Below are positions 52,805-62,878 of a DNA stretch of 64,000 nucleotides, one piece after another. A model generated the notes under the pieces. The model had not been told where the DNA came from. It was given only the letters and a program-made list of their open reading frames with translations, and did no database searches. How positions within the stretch are numbered: position 1 is the first letter of the stretch; each line of letters opens with the position of its first letter. Location of the stretch: contig OX031059.1 of assembly GCA_943736015.1 (NCBI GenBank), positions 56,927,159-56,991,158 on the forward strand, in the 5' to 3' direction. The stretch is from Tridacna crocea (lineage: Eukaryota > Mollusca > Bivalvia > Cardiida > Cardiidae). The position numbers and the translations under genes were made by a program.

Positions 52805-52834
<30 letters not shown>
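52805..52834. repeat. C30 homopolymer
   Basis: Thirty consecutive C residues, one base before the TTAA of the next MITE. Length is likely polymorphic or an assembly estimate. Confidence 0.9.
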
Positions 52835-52835
52835 T

Positions 52836-53064
52836 TTAACCCTTTCCCACACAATGACGACTTTTGACGCCTCTGTGATATAAGCCTTTTGAAAACATAG
52901 TGGGAAAAGGAGAAAATGCTGGTAACCAGCATTTTCTCCTTTTCCCTCAATGTTTTTTACCCTGTCAAAATAAAACCATTTGATATGAGACAAATTGAAA
53001 CTGTCATCTGCAAATGCTTTTAACTCTGACTGGTCTAAAATTCTGTTGTGTGGTAAAGGGTTAA
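52836..53064 (+). mobile_element. TTAA-palindrome MITE, first of a three-copy concatemer
   Basis: TTAACCCTTTCCCACACAATG to GTGTGGTAAAGGGTTAA; palindrome intact around GCTGGTAACCAGC. Its right TTAA (53061-53064) is the left TTAA of the next copy. Confidence 0.93.
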
Positions 53065-53290
53065 CTCTTTACCAAACGACAAAAATTTATACTGATCCTA
53101 ATTCAAAGGATTTGCAGATGCCAAATTAAATGTGACTGAAAGGATGATTCTTGTTTTTGATAGGGAAGAAAACATTGTGGGGAAAAGGAGAAAATGTTGG
53201 TAACCAGCATTTTCTCCTTTTCCCACAATGTTTTCAAAAGCCTTCTCCTAAAGGGTTGTTAAAACTCGGGATTGTGTGGTAATAGGTTAA
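53061..53290 (-). mobile_element. TTAA-palindrome MITE, second of the concatemer
   Basis: TTAACTCTTTACCAAACGAC to GTGTGGTAATAGGTTAA, inverted relative to the first. Core TTGGTAACCAGC with one mismatch. Shares TTAA on both sides. Confidence 0.93.
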
Positions 53291-53508
53291 CCACACAGCA
53301 GAATTTTAGACCTATCTAAATTGAGAGCATTTGTGGGTGAACATTTCACTTTGGCTCAAATGATGCAGTTTCTCTTTGATAGAGTAGAAAACTTTGTGGA
53401 AAAAGGAGAAAATGCTGGTTACCAGCATTTTCTCCTTTTCCCACAAAGTTATCAAAAGGCCTCTTCCTCAGGGTCATTAAAAGTCGTCATTGTGTGGTAA
53501 AGGGTTTG
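53287..53508 (-). mobile_element. TTAA-palindrome MITE, third of the concatemer
   Basis: TTAACCACACAGCAGAATTT (left end lacks CCTTTA) to GTGTGGTAAAGGGTTTG. Core GCTGGTTACCAGC; AACTTTGTGG pairs with CCACAAAGTT, a matched change. Confidence 0.9.
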
Positions 53509-53880
53509 ACTCATTCTGAAACAGGCTGATTATAAAATCTCTGGAATTTAAGAAAAAACTGGTACATACATCTGAAAGAAAGGAAATGACTTTCATTGAT
53601 TTCTCTTGAAAACATTTTTTGTCATTTGAATCAGTTGCTTAGTTTCCCTATATTTTTTTAAACTTTGTCAGCTGTACCCTGAACGTGTAAAGCTTGTTAT
53701 TGTATAGTAATGGGATAAAGGACTTAATTACTTCTGAAGTGGTAGAATAATCATTAATGGTTGGAGTATTAGGTACATGGCATTGACTGTTTCTATGTCT
53801 TTCATTTAGACTTAAAAAGAGCATTGACCAAGGAAGGGTCATTGATTGCTGATTAACCCTTTGCCAAACAATCCTGTGCT

Positions 53881-54128
53881 TTAATTCTTTACCAGATTAT
53901 AAAATCATAGACTGGGCTAAACTGAAAGCATTTACAGGTGACAAAATAGATGTGACTGAAAAATTGAAATTTTGTTTGATAAGGGTAGAAAACATTGTGG
54001 GAAAAGGAGAAAATGCTAGATACCAGCATTTTCTCCTTTTCCCACAATGTTTTCAAAAGGCTTCTTTCTCAAAGTCATTAAAACTTTCTCAAAGTCATTA
54101 AAAGTCGGGATTGTGTGGTAAAGGGTTA
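53881..54128 (-). mobile_element. TTAA-palindrome MITE with 20-bp internal duplication
   Basis: TTAATTCTTTACCAGATTAT to GTGTGGTAAAGGGTTAA. Palindrome nearly intact (GCTAGATACCAGC). CTTTCTCAAAGTCATTAAAA occurs twice in tandem at about 54064-54103. A head fragment (53854-53880) precedes it. Confidence 0.9.
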
Positions 54129-54220
54129 ACAGGCTGAAGTAAGAGAGCTTTTGATTTCGAAAACATTGTGGGAAAAGATGTTAACCCTTCAACACACAAT
54201 CCTGACTTTTAACATCCCTG

Positions 54221-54449
54221 TTAACCCATTACCACACAATCCCTACTTTTGACGCCCCTGAGAAAGAAGCCTTTAGAAAACAATGTAGGAAAAGGAGAAA
54301 ATGCTGGTAACCAGCATTTTCTCCTTTTCCCACAGTGTTTTCTACCCTTCCCAGAACAAATTTCAATTTTTCAGTCACCTTTATTTTGTCGTCTGCAAAT
54401 GCTTTCAATTTGAACCAGTCTAAAATTTTGTCGTGTGGTAATGAGTTAA
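54221..54449 (+). mobile_element. TTAA-palindrome MITE, subfamily A
   Basis: TTAACCCATTACCACACAATCC to GTGTGGTAATGAGTTAA; core GCTGGTAACCAGC. A 41-bp head fragment (54180-54220) is directly upstream, so two left ends lie in tandem. Confidence 0.92.
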
Positions 54450-54660
54450 AGGATATTTTTGAGAGGATTGTGGGAAAAGAAGAAAACGCTGGTAACCAGC
54501 ATTTTTTTCCTTTTCCCACAATGTTTTTTCCCCTTCCTAAAACAAATTTCAATTTCTAAGTCACATTTATCTTTGTCGTCTGTAAATGCTCTCAATTTGG
54601 ATCAGTCTAATATTTTGTTGTTTGGTAAAGACTTGAACAGTATTTTCTCCTTTCCTAGAG
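54450..54660 (+). mobile_element. TTAA-palindrome MITE, left end missing
   Basis: From AGAGGATTGTGGGAAAAG with core GCTGGTAACCAGC to TTTGGTAAAGACTTGAAC (about 54636). A further arm scrap (TATTTTCTCCTTTCC) follows. Confidence 0.82.
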
Positions 54661-55561
54661 TGTTTTCTACCCCATCACAGACAGACCCCTTCATTTGAGC
54701 GAAATGCAGAGCTGTAGACTTCATGTGCAAAGACGGCTGTAAATTGCACTCTCCAGTCTTACAATGAGAATGTAGTTTCCACATTCGAAAATAACTAGGT
54801 TAAAAGAAAAATGTTGGTACTCTCAGAATATTGCAAACTCTCCTTTTTACCAAAATTTCTTATTTGTAACAAGAATCCTCAAATCATACTAGCATTGCCT
54901 GAAGTTGAAATCCCTTCGCAAATAAACTATCGCTGATAATAACCATTGTACCATACCTAAAGCTAAAGTCAGATAAATGCTCCGATGCACCAGAAGGGTT
55001 TTTGGTAGGGGATAATTTTAGAGATTATTTGGAGATATGTTGTGGATTGATTGGTGCCTTGGCCGAGAGCCCTTGTGATTTCAAGAGCTTCATATGATAG
55101 GCAGTAACCTAGCTATAGCTCGGTGTACAATCGCCAACTACTCTTTGATGGTACGCTGACGTTTCTTTGATCAGCAACAACACTCTGGTGTATCAGCAGC
55201 ATGTCAACTTTTGATCATGGATTGTTTGGTCATAATTATACAGGCGCTGCCTAATCGCAGATCAAAGAAAATAGCTGCCATCTTGGTGTCACTTTTATGT
55301 GACTGCTAGACCAATAGGTCCTCCCAGCAAACACCAACATCGGTCTCTTGCTATTACTACCGAATGGTAGAAAAATTGTGGAACTGCAGACATTCAGCCC
55401 TGTCAATTTTTATGTGTTTTTAGCATTAAATTGTCGCAGTTTGGAAAAGTACATCTGATTTGGTAAGCAAGTGCATCAATTTTACATGATTTTGCACCGG
55501 ATGTTAGAGAGAAGTTTGTTTATGAAAAATCAAAATTAAGAATTTGATTCATAGTTCTGGG
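54661..55561. other. No recognised feature
   Basis: About 900 bp of unique sequence, one of the longest repeat-poor stretches in the window. No exon I can support. Confidence 0.5.
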
Positions 55562-55789
55562 TTAACCCTTTCCCAAGCAATCCCTGGGTTTTACGACCTT
55601 GAGATAGAAGTCTTTTGAAAACAGTGTGGGAAAAGGAGAAAATGCTGGTAACCAGCATTTTCTCCTTTTCCCTCAATGTTTTCTACCCTCCTAGAAATAA
55701 GTTTCAATGTTTGAGTTACATTTTTTTGTCGTCTGCAAGTGCTTTTAATTTGGACCAGTATAAAATTTTGTCGTTCGGTAAAGGCTTAA
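55562..55789 (+). mobile_element. TTAA-palindrome MITE, subfamily A, tandem pair left
   Basis: TTAACCCTTTCCCAAGCAATCC to TTCGGTAAAGGCTTAA. Core perfect. Its right TTAA (55786-55789) is also the left TTAA of the next copy. Confidence 0.93.
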
Positions 55790-56039
55790 CCTATTACCAC
55801 ACAATCCCTACTTTTGACGCCCCTGAGAAAGAAGCCTTTTGAAAACATTGTGGGAAAAGGAGAAAATGCTGGTAACCAGCATTTTCTCCTTTTCCCACAA
55901 TGTTTTCTACCCTTCCCAAACCAAATTTCAACTTTTCAGTCACATTTATTTTGACATGTGCAAATGCTTTCAATTAGGACCAGTCTATAATTTGTAAACT
56001 GGCCCCGCCCCAGGGGTCACAAGTTTGGTAAAGAGTTAA
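55786..56039 (+). mobile_element. TTAA-palindrome MITE carrying a HINE-like patch
   Basis: TTAACCTATTACCACACAATCC, exact palindrome arms, then near the right end ACTGGCCCCGCCCCAGGGGT plus CACAAGTTT replaces the usual TTTTGTCG before GGTAAAGAGTTAA. The patch matches core repeats of the element at 57453 (e.g. CCCCGCCCTGGGGGTCACAA). Length 254 bp. Confidence 0.9.
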
Positions 56040-56182
56040 AACATTGCATTTCTCCTTTTCGTAATTGTCTATGCTACCACTAACAAATCTTTAAATTTCA
56101 ATGATGTATCATGATATGTCGTCTGCAAATGCTTGTAATATCACTAAAGTCAATGATTAGTGCATGCATATTTTGAAGCCTG

Positions 56183-56331
56183 TTAACCCATTACCGAACG
56201 ACAATATTTTAAACTGGTCCAAATTGAAAGCATTTACAGATGACAAAATAAAAGTTACCAGCATTTTCTCCTTTTCTCACAATGTTTTTAAAGGGCTTCT
56301 TTCTCAGGGTCATTTGTGTAGTAAAGTATTA
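56183..56331 (-). mobile_element. TTAA-palindrome MITE, one arm deleted
   Basis: TTAACCCATTACCGAACGAC; goes from ACAAAATAAAAG straight to TTACCAGCATTTTCTCC, removing the left arm and left shoulder; ends GTAGTAAAGTATTAA. Remnants of another copy lie between 56040 and 56140. Confidence 0.8.
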
Positions 56332-56626
56332 AAAAGGCTTCTCTCCAAGGCTAGGGAAAACCTGAGATTGTTTGGTAAAGAATTGACTGTATATTCTTTG
56401 CAGTTTTATCATTTGGGATACTCTATAGTCTTGTACTTAGTGCTCATAGGTTTCATAAGGTTGTGCGAATTATTAAATGGAAATACCTAATTATCTGTAA
56501 TCCGTCTTTGCTATTTGGGATTAAAAATGTTTACCTTTGCTTGAAAGAACCATGAAGATTAACCCATACAACTTAAGTATATAATAATTATCCTGGTGAA
56601 AATAACTTCTGAGTGAAATCATGGAG

Positions 56627-56846
56627 TTAACCCTTTCCCAAACAACAAACTTTTGGACTAGACCAAATTGAAAGCATTTGCAGACGACAATTCAACTCTT
56701 GCTGAAAAGATGATTTCTATCTATGACAGGGTAGAAAGCATTGTGGCAAAAGAAGAAAATGCTGGTTACCACAAGTTTCCCACAATGTTTTGAAAAGGCT
56801 ACTATTCCAGACCCATAAAAACCAGGGATTGTTTGGTAAAGAGTTA
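56627..56846 (-). mobile_element. TTAA-palindrome MITE, right arm shortened
   Basis: TTAACCCTTTCCCAAACAAC to TTTGGTAAAGAGTTAA; very close to 36587. GGTTACCACAAGTTTCCCAC replaces most of the right arm. Confidence 0.9.
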
Positions 56847-57175
56847 AAGGCCCAGTAGATACCAAAAGTAAACAAAGCAGGTGTTAAAATACATTTGAAT
56901 TTACCGCATACCTTCTAAAAGGATAGAAATTATTGTGATGATGACAGTAATTGTTGATTATTGTACTGTTTAAACAAGCTCTATCTTTTGTTTACTTTTT
57001 ACCTGATTTCAAAATTCTTTTTTTTGCCAGCAATCAACTCTGGAACCTCTGGTTATGAAGAATAACGGATTGCCATAATCACAATAATTTCCATACTTTT
57101 AAAATATCCAATTGGAAATGGAATTCATTTTAAAACCTACTTTGTTTACTTTTGGTTCTGATTAGAGCTTAAAGT
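56843..57175. mobile_element. ~330-bp MITE with ~95-bp inverted arms
   Basis: Left arm ACCAAAAGTAAACAAAGCAGG ... GAAATTATTGTGATGATG and right arm ATCACAATAATTTCC ... CCTACTTTGTTTACTTTTGG are inverse over about 95 bp with mismatches. Flanked by TTAA, the left one shared with the preceding MITE and the right one in GAGCTTAAAG. Confidence 0.72.
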
Positions 57176-57368
57176 ATCTGGTATTGAAAATGCTGTGTTC
57201 CTGTTTATGTGTCCGTTGTCACACAAAATGAAACCATGTATGGGAATTCCATACATCGATTAGATAAAAAGATATCAAAGATAGTGCTGGTCAATTTAAG
57301 TTGATAGTTAAAAAGTCATTGTATAACAAGAATGACCACTTTTCATACAGAAAATATAATCAAAGTGA

Positions 57369-57452
57369 AAATCATCAACCCTGATCAGCCTATGCAATCA
57401 GCACAGTCTGACCAGGGTTGACACATTTCACAGTTCCCAAATGATCCCTTGT
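57369..57452 (-). repeat. GCTGATCAGGGTTGAC repeat, inverted
   Basis: CAACCCTGATCAGCCTATGC and CAGTCTGACCAGGGTTGAC, ending CACAGTTCCCAAATGATCC; reverse of 8570-8680. It directly precedes a HINE 5' end. Confidence 0.68.
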
Positions 57453-58600
57453 TCAGCTCACCTGAGCACAAAATGCTCAAAGGTAAGCTTTTGAGATCAC
57501 CCAATGTCTGTCGTCCGCCATCCACAATTTTTTTAAACATCTCCTCCTCCTAAGGCCAATCTTGATGAAACTTGGCAGGGATGTTCCTTGGGTGAAGCTC
57601 TACCAAAGAGTCTCAGGAGATTGAATTTCACCTGTAACTCTGGTTGTGAAAAATTTCTTCTCTAAAACTAGATGGCATAGAGCTTTGATATTTGGTATGT
57701 AGCATCTCCTAGTGGACTTCTACCAAGTTTGTCCATATGATGGCTTTGGGGTCAAAACTGGCCCAGACCTGGGGGTCAAAAGTTTGAGACATGGGAACAA
57801 AGAAGGAAAACTTTAAAACTCTTCTTCTCTGAAACTAGAGGGTTTAGAGCTGTGATATTTGGTATGTAGCATCTCTTAGTGGACTTCTACGGAGGTTGTT
57901 CATATAATATCCTTGAGGTCAATCTTGCCCCGCCCTGGGGGTCACAAGTTTAAAACATTGGAACAAAGAAGGAAAACTTTAAAATTCTTCTGGTCTGAAA
58001 CTAGAAGGTCTAGAGCTTTGATACTTGGCATGTAGCATCTCCTAGTGGACCAAGTTCACTCATATTATGGCCCTATGGTCAAAACTGTCCCTGCCCTGGG
58101 GGTCACAAGTTTGAAACATCGGAACAAAGAAAGAAAACTTTAAAATCCTTCTTCTCTGAAACTAGTAGGAGTAGAGCTTTGATAGTTGGTATTTAGCATC
58201 TGCCAGTGGGCATCTACCAAGTATGGTTAAATAATGCCCATGAGGTCAAAACTGACCCCACCCAAGGTATCACAAGTTCGAAGCATAGGAACCAAAGAAT
58301 GAAAACTTTACAAAAATACCTTAACTCTTTATAAACGACAAAATTGTTAACTGGTCCAAATTGAAAGCATTTGCAGACTGCAAAATAAATATGACTGAAA
58401 ATTAGCAATTTGATTTGGGAAAGAAAGAAAACATTGCGGGAAAAGGAGAAAATGCCGGTTACCAGGATTTTCTCCTTTTCCCACAGTATTTTCAAAAGGC
58501 TTCTTTCTCAGGATCGTTAAAAGTCGGGATTGTGTGTTAAAGAGTTAGGAAGCAACATAGCCTTTTATGGGGAAACCATCAAAACATTTTAGCTCCAGTG
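57453..58600 (+). mobile_element. HINE-like class 1 element, ~150-bp core, 5' part
   Basis: 5' end CAGCTCACCTGAGCACAAAA with GTCTGTCGTCCGCC head. About five repeats (GAAACTAG.GG, GAGCTTTGATATTTGGTATG, AGCATCTCCTAGTGGACTTC, TGGGGGTCACAAGTTTG). A MITE is inserted at 58321. No 3' module before the next element, so it is truncated or fused with 58590-62040. Confidence 0.75.
58321..58548 (-). mobile_element. TTAA-palindrome MITE, inserted in HINE core
   Basis: TTAACTCTTTATAAACGACA to GTGTGTTAAAGAGTTAG. Core GCCGGTTACCAGG with mismatches; arms mostly intact. Confidence 0.9.
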
Positions 58601-61600
58601 TCTGTCGTCCGTCCATGCATGTGTGCGTCCATCGGTCCGTGCTTTAACTTTTATTTCAAACATCTCCTCTGAAATTACTGGTCCAATTTTGATGAAACTT
58701 CACAGAAATGATCCTGCCATGTTCTCTTCAGAATTCCTTGAAAAAATTTGATTCCTTCAATAACTCTGGTTGCCATGGCAACAAAATTGAAAAATATTGT
58801 AAATTTTTAAAAACCTTCTTCTCTGAAAGTGTAAGGCCTTAGGGCTACCAAATTTGGCATATAGCTTCAAGTAGTGGACCTCTACCAAGTTCTTTCAAAT
58901 AATAGCCCTGGGGTTAAAATTGGCCCTGCCCCTGGGGTCACAAGTTTTATATTGGCTTAAATAGGGAAAACTTTCAGATCCTTTTGGTACCTAGCCATAG
59001 GGCCTAGGGCTACCAAATTTTGCATGTATCTTTATCAAGTGTTTGTCTACCAAGAGTGTCCAATCGATAGTCCAGGGGTGAAATTGGCTGGGCTCCAGGG
59101 GTCACAAGTTTTATATGGTCTTATATAGGGAAATCTTTAAAAGTCTTTTCCTACCAAGCCATTAGGCCTAGGGCTACTCAATTTTGCATCTAGCTTTATC
59201 AAATGGTTGTCTACCAAAGGTGCCCAAATTATATCCCTGGGATAAAATTTAGTCCCATCCTGGGGGTCACACATTTTACATGGGCTCATATTGGGATTTT
59301 TTTAAAAATCTTCTTGTACCTAGCCATAAGGCCTAGGGCTGCCAAATTTTTCATGTAGCTTTATCTAGTGGGCCTCTACCAGGAAGGCCCAAATTATAGC
59401 CTTGTGTCAAGTTTGTTCCCACACCAGGGGTCACAAGTTTTACATGTGCTTTTGTGTTGAAAAATTTCCAGGTCATCTTGTTACTAACCATAATAAAGAC
59501 TAGGGCTACTAGATTTAGCACTGTCTCATTGATTTCATGTTTTACAGGGCCTTTTATTGAGAAAAATTTGAAAATCTTTTTAAAACCACACATTCTAGAC
59601 CTGTATTATTAGCTCACCTGAGCACGAAGTGCTCATGGTGAGCTATTGTGATCGTGCTGTGTCCGGCGTCCGTCGTCCGTCGTGCGTCGTGCGGCGTGCG
59701 TCGTGCGTCGTGCGTCGTCCGTCGTCAACTTTTTACCTTGTGTACGCTCTAGAGGCCACAGTTTTAGTCGGATACTCATGAAAATTGGTCAGGATGTTTG
59801 TCTCGATGAAATCTCGGACGAGTTCGAAAATGGGTCATGTGGGGTCAAAAACTAGGTCACTAGGTCAAATCTTAGAAAAACCTTGTGTACGCTCTAGAGG
59901 CCACATTTTGAGTCGGATACTCATGAAAGTTGGTCAGGATGTTTGTCTCGATGATATCTCGGACGAGTTCGAAAATGGGTCACGTGGGGTCAAAAACTAG
60001 GTCACCAGGTCAAATCTTAGAAAAACCTTGTGTACGCTCTAGAGGCCACATTTTCAGTCGGATACTCATGAAAGTTGGTCAGGATGTTTGTCTGGATGAT
60101 ATCTCGGACGAGTTCGAAAATGGGTCACGTGGGGTCAAAAACTAGGTCACCAGGTCAAATCTTAGAAAAACCTTTTGTACGCTCTAGAGGCCACATTTTC
60201 AGTCGGATACTCATGAAAGTTGGTCAGGATGTTTGTCTGGATGATATCTCGGACGAGTTCGAAAATGGGTCACGTGGGGTCAAAAACTAGGTCACCAGGT
60301 CAAATCTTAGAAAAACCTTTTGTACGCTCTAGAGGCCACATTTTCAGTCGGATACTCATGAAAGTTGGTCAGGATGTTTGTCTGGATGATATCTCGGACG
60401 AGTTCGAAAATGGGTCACGTGGGGTCAAAAACTAGGTCACCAGGTCAAATCTTAGAAAAACCTTTTGTACGCTCTAGAGGCCACATTTTCAGTCGGATAC
60501 TCATGAAAGTTGGTCAGGATGTTTGTCTGGATGATATCTCGGACGAGTTCGAAAATGGGTCACGTGGGGTCAAAAACTAGGTCACCAGGTCAAATCTTAG
60601 AAAAACCTTTTGTACGCTCTAGAGGCCACATTTTCAGTCGGATACTCATGAAAGTTGGTCAGGATGTTTGTCTGGATGATATCTCGGACGAGTTCGAAAA
60701 TGGGTCACGTGGGGTCAAAAACTAGGTCACCAGGTCAAATCTTAGAAAAACCTTTTGTACGCTCTAGAGGCCACATTTCCAGATGGATACTCATGAAAGT
60801 TGGTCAGGATGTTTGTCTGGATGATATCTCGGACGAGTTCGAAAATGGGTCACGTGGGGTCAAAAACTAGGTCACTAGGTCAAATCTTAGAAAAACCTTT
60901 TGTTCGCTCTAGAGGCCACATTTTCAGTTGGATACTCATGAAAGTTGGTCAGGATATTTGTCTGGATGATATCTCGGACAAGATCGAAAATGGGTCATGT
61001 GGGGTCAAAAACTAGGTCACTAGGTCAAATGTTAGAAAAACCTTTTGTAGGCTCTAAAGGCCACATTTTCAGTCCGAAACTCTTGTAAGTTGGTCAGAAT
61101 GTTTGTCTTGATGATATCTCAGACAGGTTTGAAAATGGGTCATTGGGGGTTAAAAACTAGGTCACCAGGTCAAATCTTAGAAAAACCTTGTATATGCTCT
61201 GGATGCCACATTTTCAGTCCAACACTCTTGAAAATTAGTCAGAATGTTTGCCTTTATAATATCTTGGATGAGTTTGAAAATGGGTCATGTTGGGTCAAAA
61301 ACTGGGTCAATAGGTCAAATGTTATAAACACCTTTTGTATGCTCTGGAGGACACATTTTCAGTCTGATACTCCTAAAACTTGTTCATAATATTTGTCCTG
61401 GTGATACCTTGAATGAGATTGAAAATGGGTCATGTGGAGTCAAAACCTAGGTCAATGGGTCAAATATTAGAAAAACCTTGTGTACACTCTAGAGGCTACA
61501 TTTTCTGCCTGATATTCTTCAGACTTGGTCAGAATGTTTGTTTTGGTGATGTCTCAAAAGAGTTTGATAATGGGTAATTGTCGGGTCCAAAACTAGGTCA

Positions 61601-62040
61601 CTTGATGAAATCTTAGAAAAACCTTTTGTACACTGTAGAGGCCACATTTTCAGTCCAATACTCATGAAACTTGGCCAGAATGTTTGTCTTATTGATATCT
61701 CAAAAGTGTTTGATGATGGGTAATGTCTGATAAAAAACTAGGTCACTGGGAAACTAGATGGTGCATGTTTGGTCAATAAACTCAGGTGAGCGATTTCAGG
61801 GCCATCATGGCCCTCTTGTTTGATATGGGCTTTTATATTGTGGACCTCCACCAGGATTCAAGTAAGTATAGCTTAGTGGTCAAAATTAGCTTTGCCCCCG
61901 AGTCACAACTTTCTTGTAGGATCTTATTGAAAAAATTGTATATAACCTCAAGTTTAAAACCAATTTGCCAAATGTTGTAATGTTTGGCTTGCAGTCATTA
62001 GCCAGTGGAGCGATACAGGGCCATCATGGCCCTCTTGTTC
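58590..62040 (+). mobile_element. HINE-like class 1 element, interrupted by element C
   Basis: It starts TTTTAGCTCCAGTGTCTGTCG with a GTCCGTCCATGCATGTG head, then ~150-bp repeats (TAAGGCCTTAGGGCTACC, TTTATCAAGTGTTTGTCTACC, GGGGTCACAAGTTTTATATGG) to 59609. It resumes after element C (TATGGGCTTTTATATTGTGG) and ends GTGGAGCGATACAGGGCC, hairpin GGGCCAT-C-ATGGCCC, tail TCTTGTTC. The internal inverted GGTGAGC has decayed to GTGGAGC. Net length without the insert about 1.24 kb. Confidence 0.75.
59610..61820 (+). mobile_element. HINE-like class 1 element C, nested in another HINE
   Basis: 5' module as element B but with a long GTCCGTCGT/GTGCGTCGT microsatellite (about 59658-59735, strongly CpG-rich). 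Then about eight nearly identical 145-bp units (59785-60890) and a diverged right part closely matching element B, and the 3' module CTCAGGTGAGCGAT, GGGCCAT-C-ATGGCCC, TCTTGTTT. CACGTG appears in seven units. Recurrent 71-codon frames are not genes. Confidence 0.92.
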
Positions 62041-62160
62041 TGTAATTTTATGATTCTTAGTTATTGATGATTGATGATTAATGTTTTTTCATATAAATTA
62101 CAGTGATATATATTTTTTATAATTTGGTGAGATGAGAAAAATCTAAATGCCCACCTTTAA
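62041..62160 (-). mobile_element. Fragment of the AAAGGTGG TTAA element
   Basis: It reads ATTCTTAGTTATTGATGATT to GAAAAATCTAAATGCCCACC ending TTTAA: the left 120 bp of the 17139/24947 family in reverse. Directly abuts the 3' end of the preceding HINE. Confidence 0.75.
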
Positions 62161-62647
62161 AATATGGGATTGATTGGTAAAGAGTCGAAGCAGTCTAGCA
62201 GTTATTAAAATGCCAGAAACAGAAGTCATTAGATCTATAATGTTCCATAAACAGAATAATTATTAATGGTTGACATTGTGGTTTTTTTCTGCATGTACAA
62301 CAGAATATAAAGTTTCCTTATGTTTTTTCTAATAAAATGTGAACAGAGGAAATGAAATACAGATGGCTTAATGGAATCTCTATTATTGAAGTCTAGAACT
62401 ACATCAATATAAATGATATTTACCCTCATTATCAACGGACATTTTAATCCTTCATCATATGACCCTGTGATTTTATGATCTAAACAAGTAGGATGGCTTC
62501 TGTAACAGACTGTGGAAGAAAGGAGACATGTTGTATATCATGTTCCTTTTTTCCCACTGTGTTTTCCTCCCATAGAAATAACAATCTTATGACTTGAGCT
62601 ACATTTAGTTTTTCAGCTTTCAAAATTACCAGTTTTTTTTTTTTAGG

Positions 62648-62878
62648 TAAAAACCCATTACGACAGAATCCCTACTTTTGACGATCCTGTGAAAGAAGCC
62701 TTAAGAAAACATTGTGAGAAAAGGAGAAAATGCTGGTAACCAGCATTTTCTCCTTTTCCCACAATGCTTTCTACCCTTCACAAAACAAATTTTAAAAAAT
62801 TTTCTTTTTTATTTTGTCCTCTGCAAGTGCTTTCGATTTTGGACAAGCCTAAAATATTGTTGTTTGGTAATGAGTTAA
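62648..62878 (+). mobile_element. TTAA-palindrome MITE, subfamily A
   Basis: Left TTAA mutated (GTAAAAACCCATTACGACAG); core GCTGGTAACCAGC with near-perfect arms; right TTTGGTAATGAGTTAA shared with the next, inverted copy. Confidence 0.9.

Noticed and set aside
42447-61389. Series of near-identical 71-aa ORFs starting MVRMFVSMISRTSSKVGHVG
   Set aside because: They recur every 145 bp within tandem arrays and overlap in shifting frames because 145 is not divisible by 3. The sequence is non-coding array DNA.
37749-61820. Centromeric or other satellite DNA
   Set aside because: The 145-bp arrays are short, bounded by defined 5' and 3' modules, and nested within other elements, so they are transposon cores; a link to satellites elsewhere is possible but not visible here.
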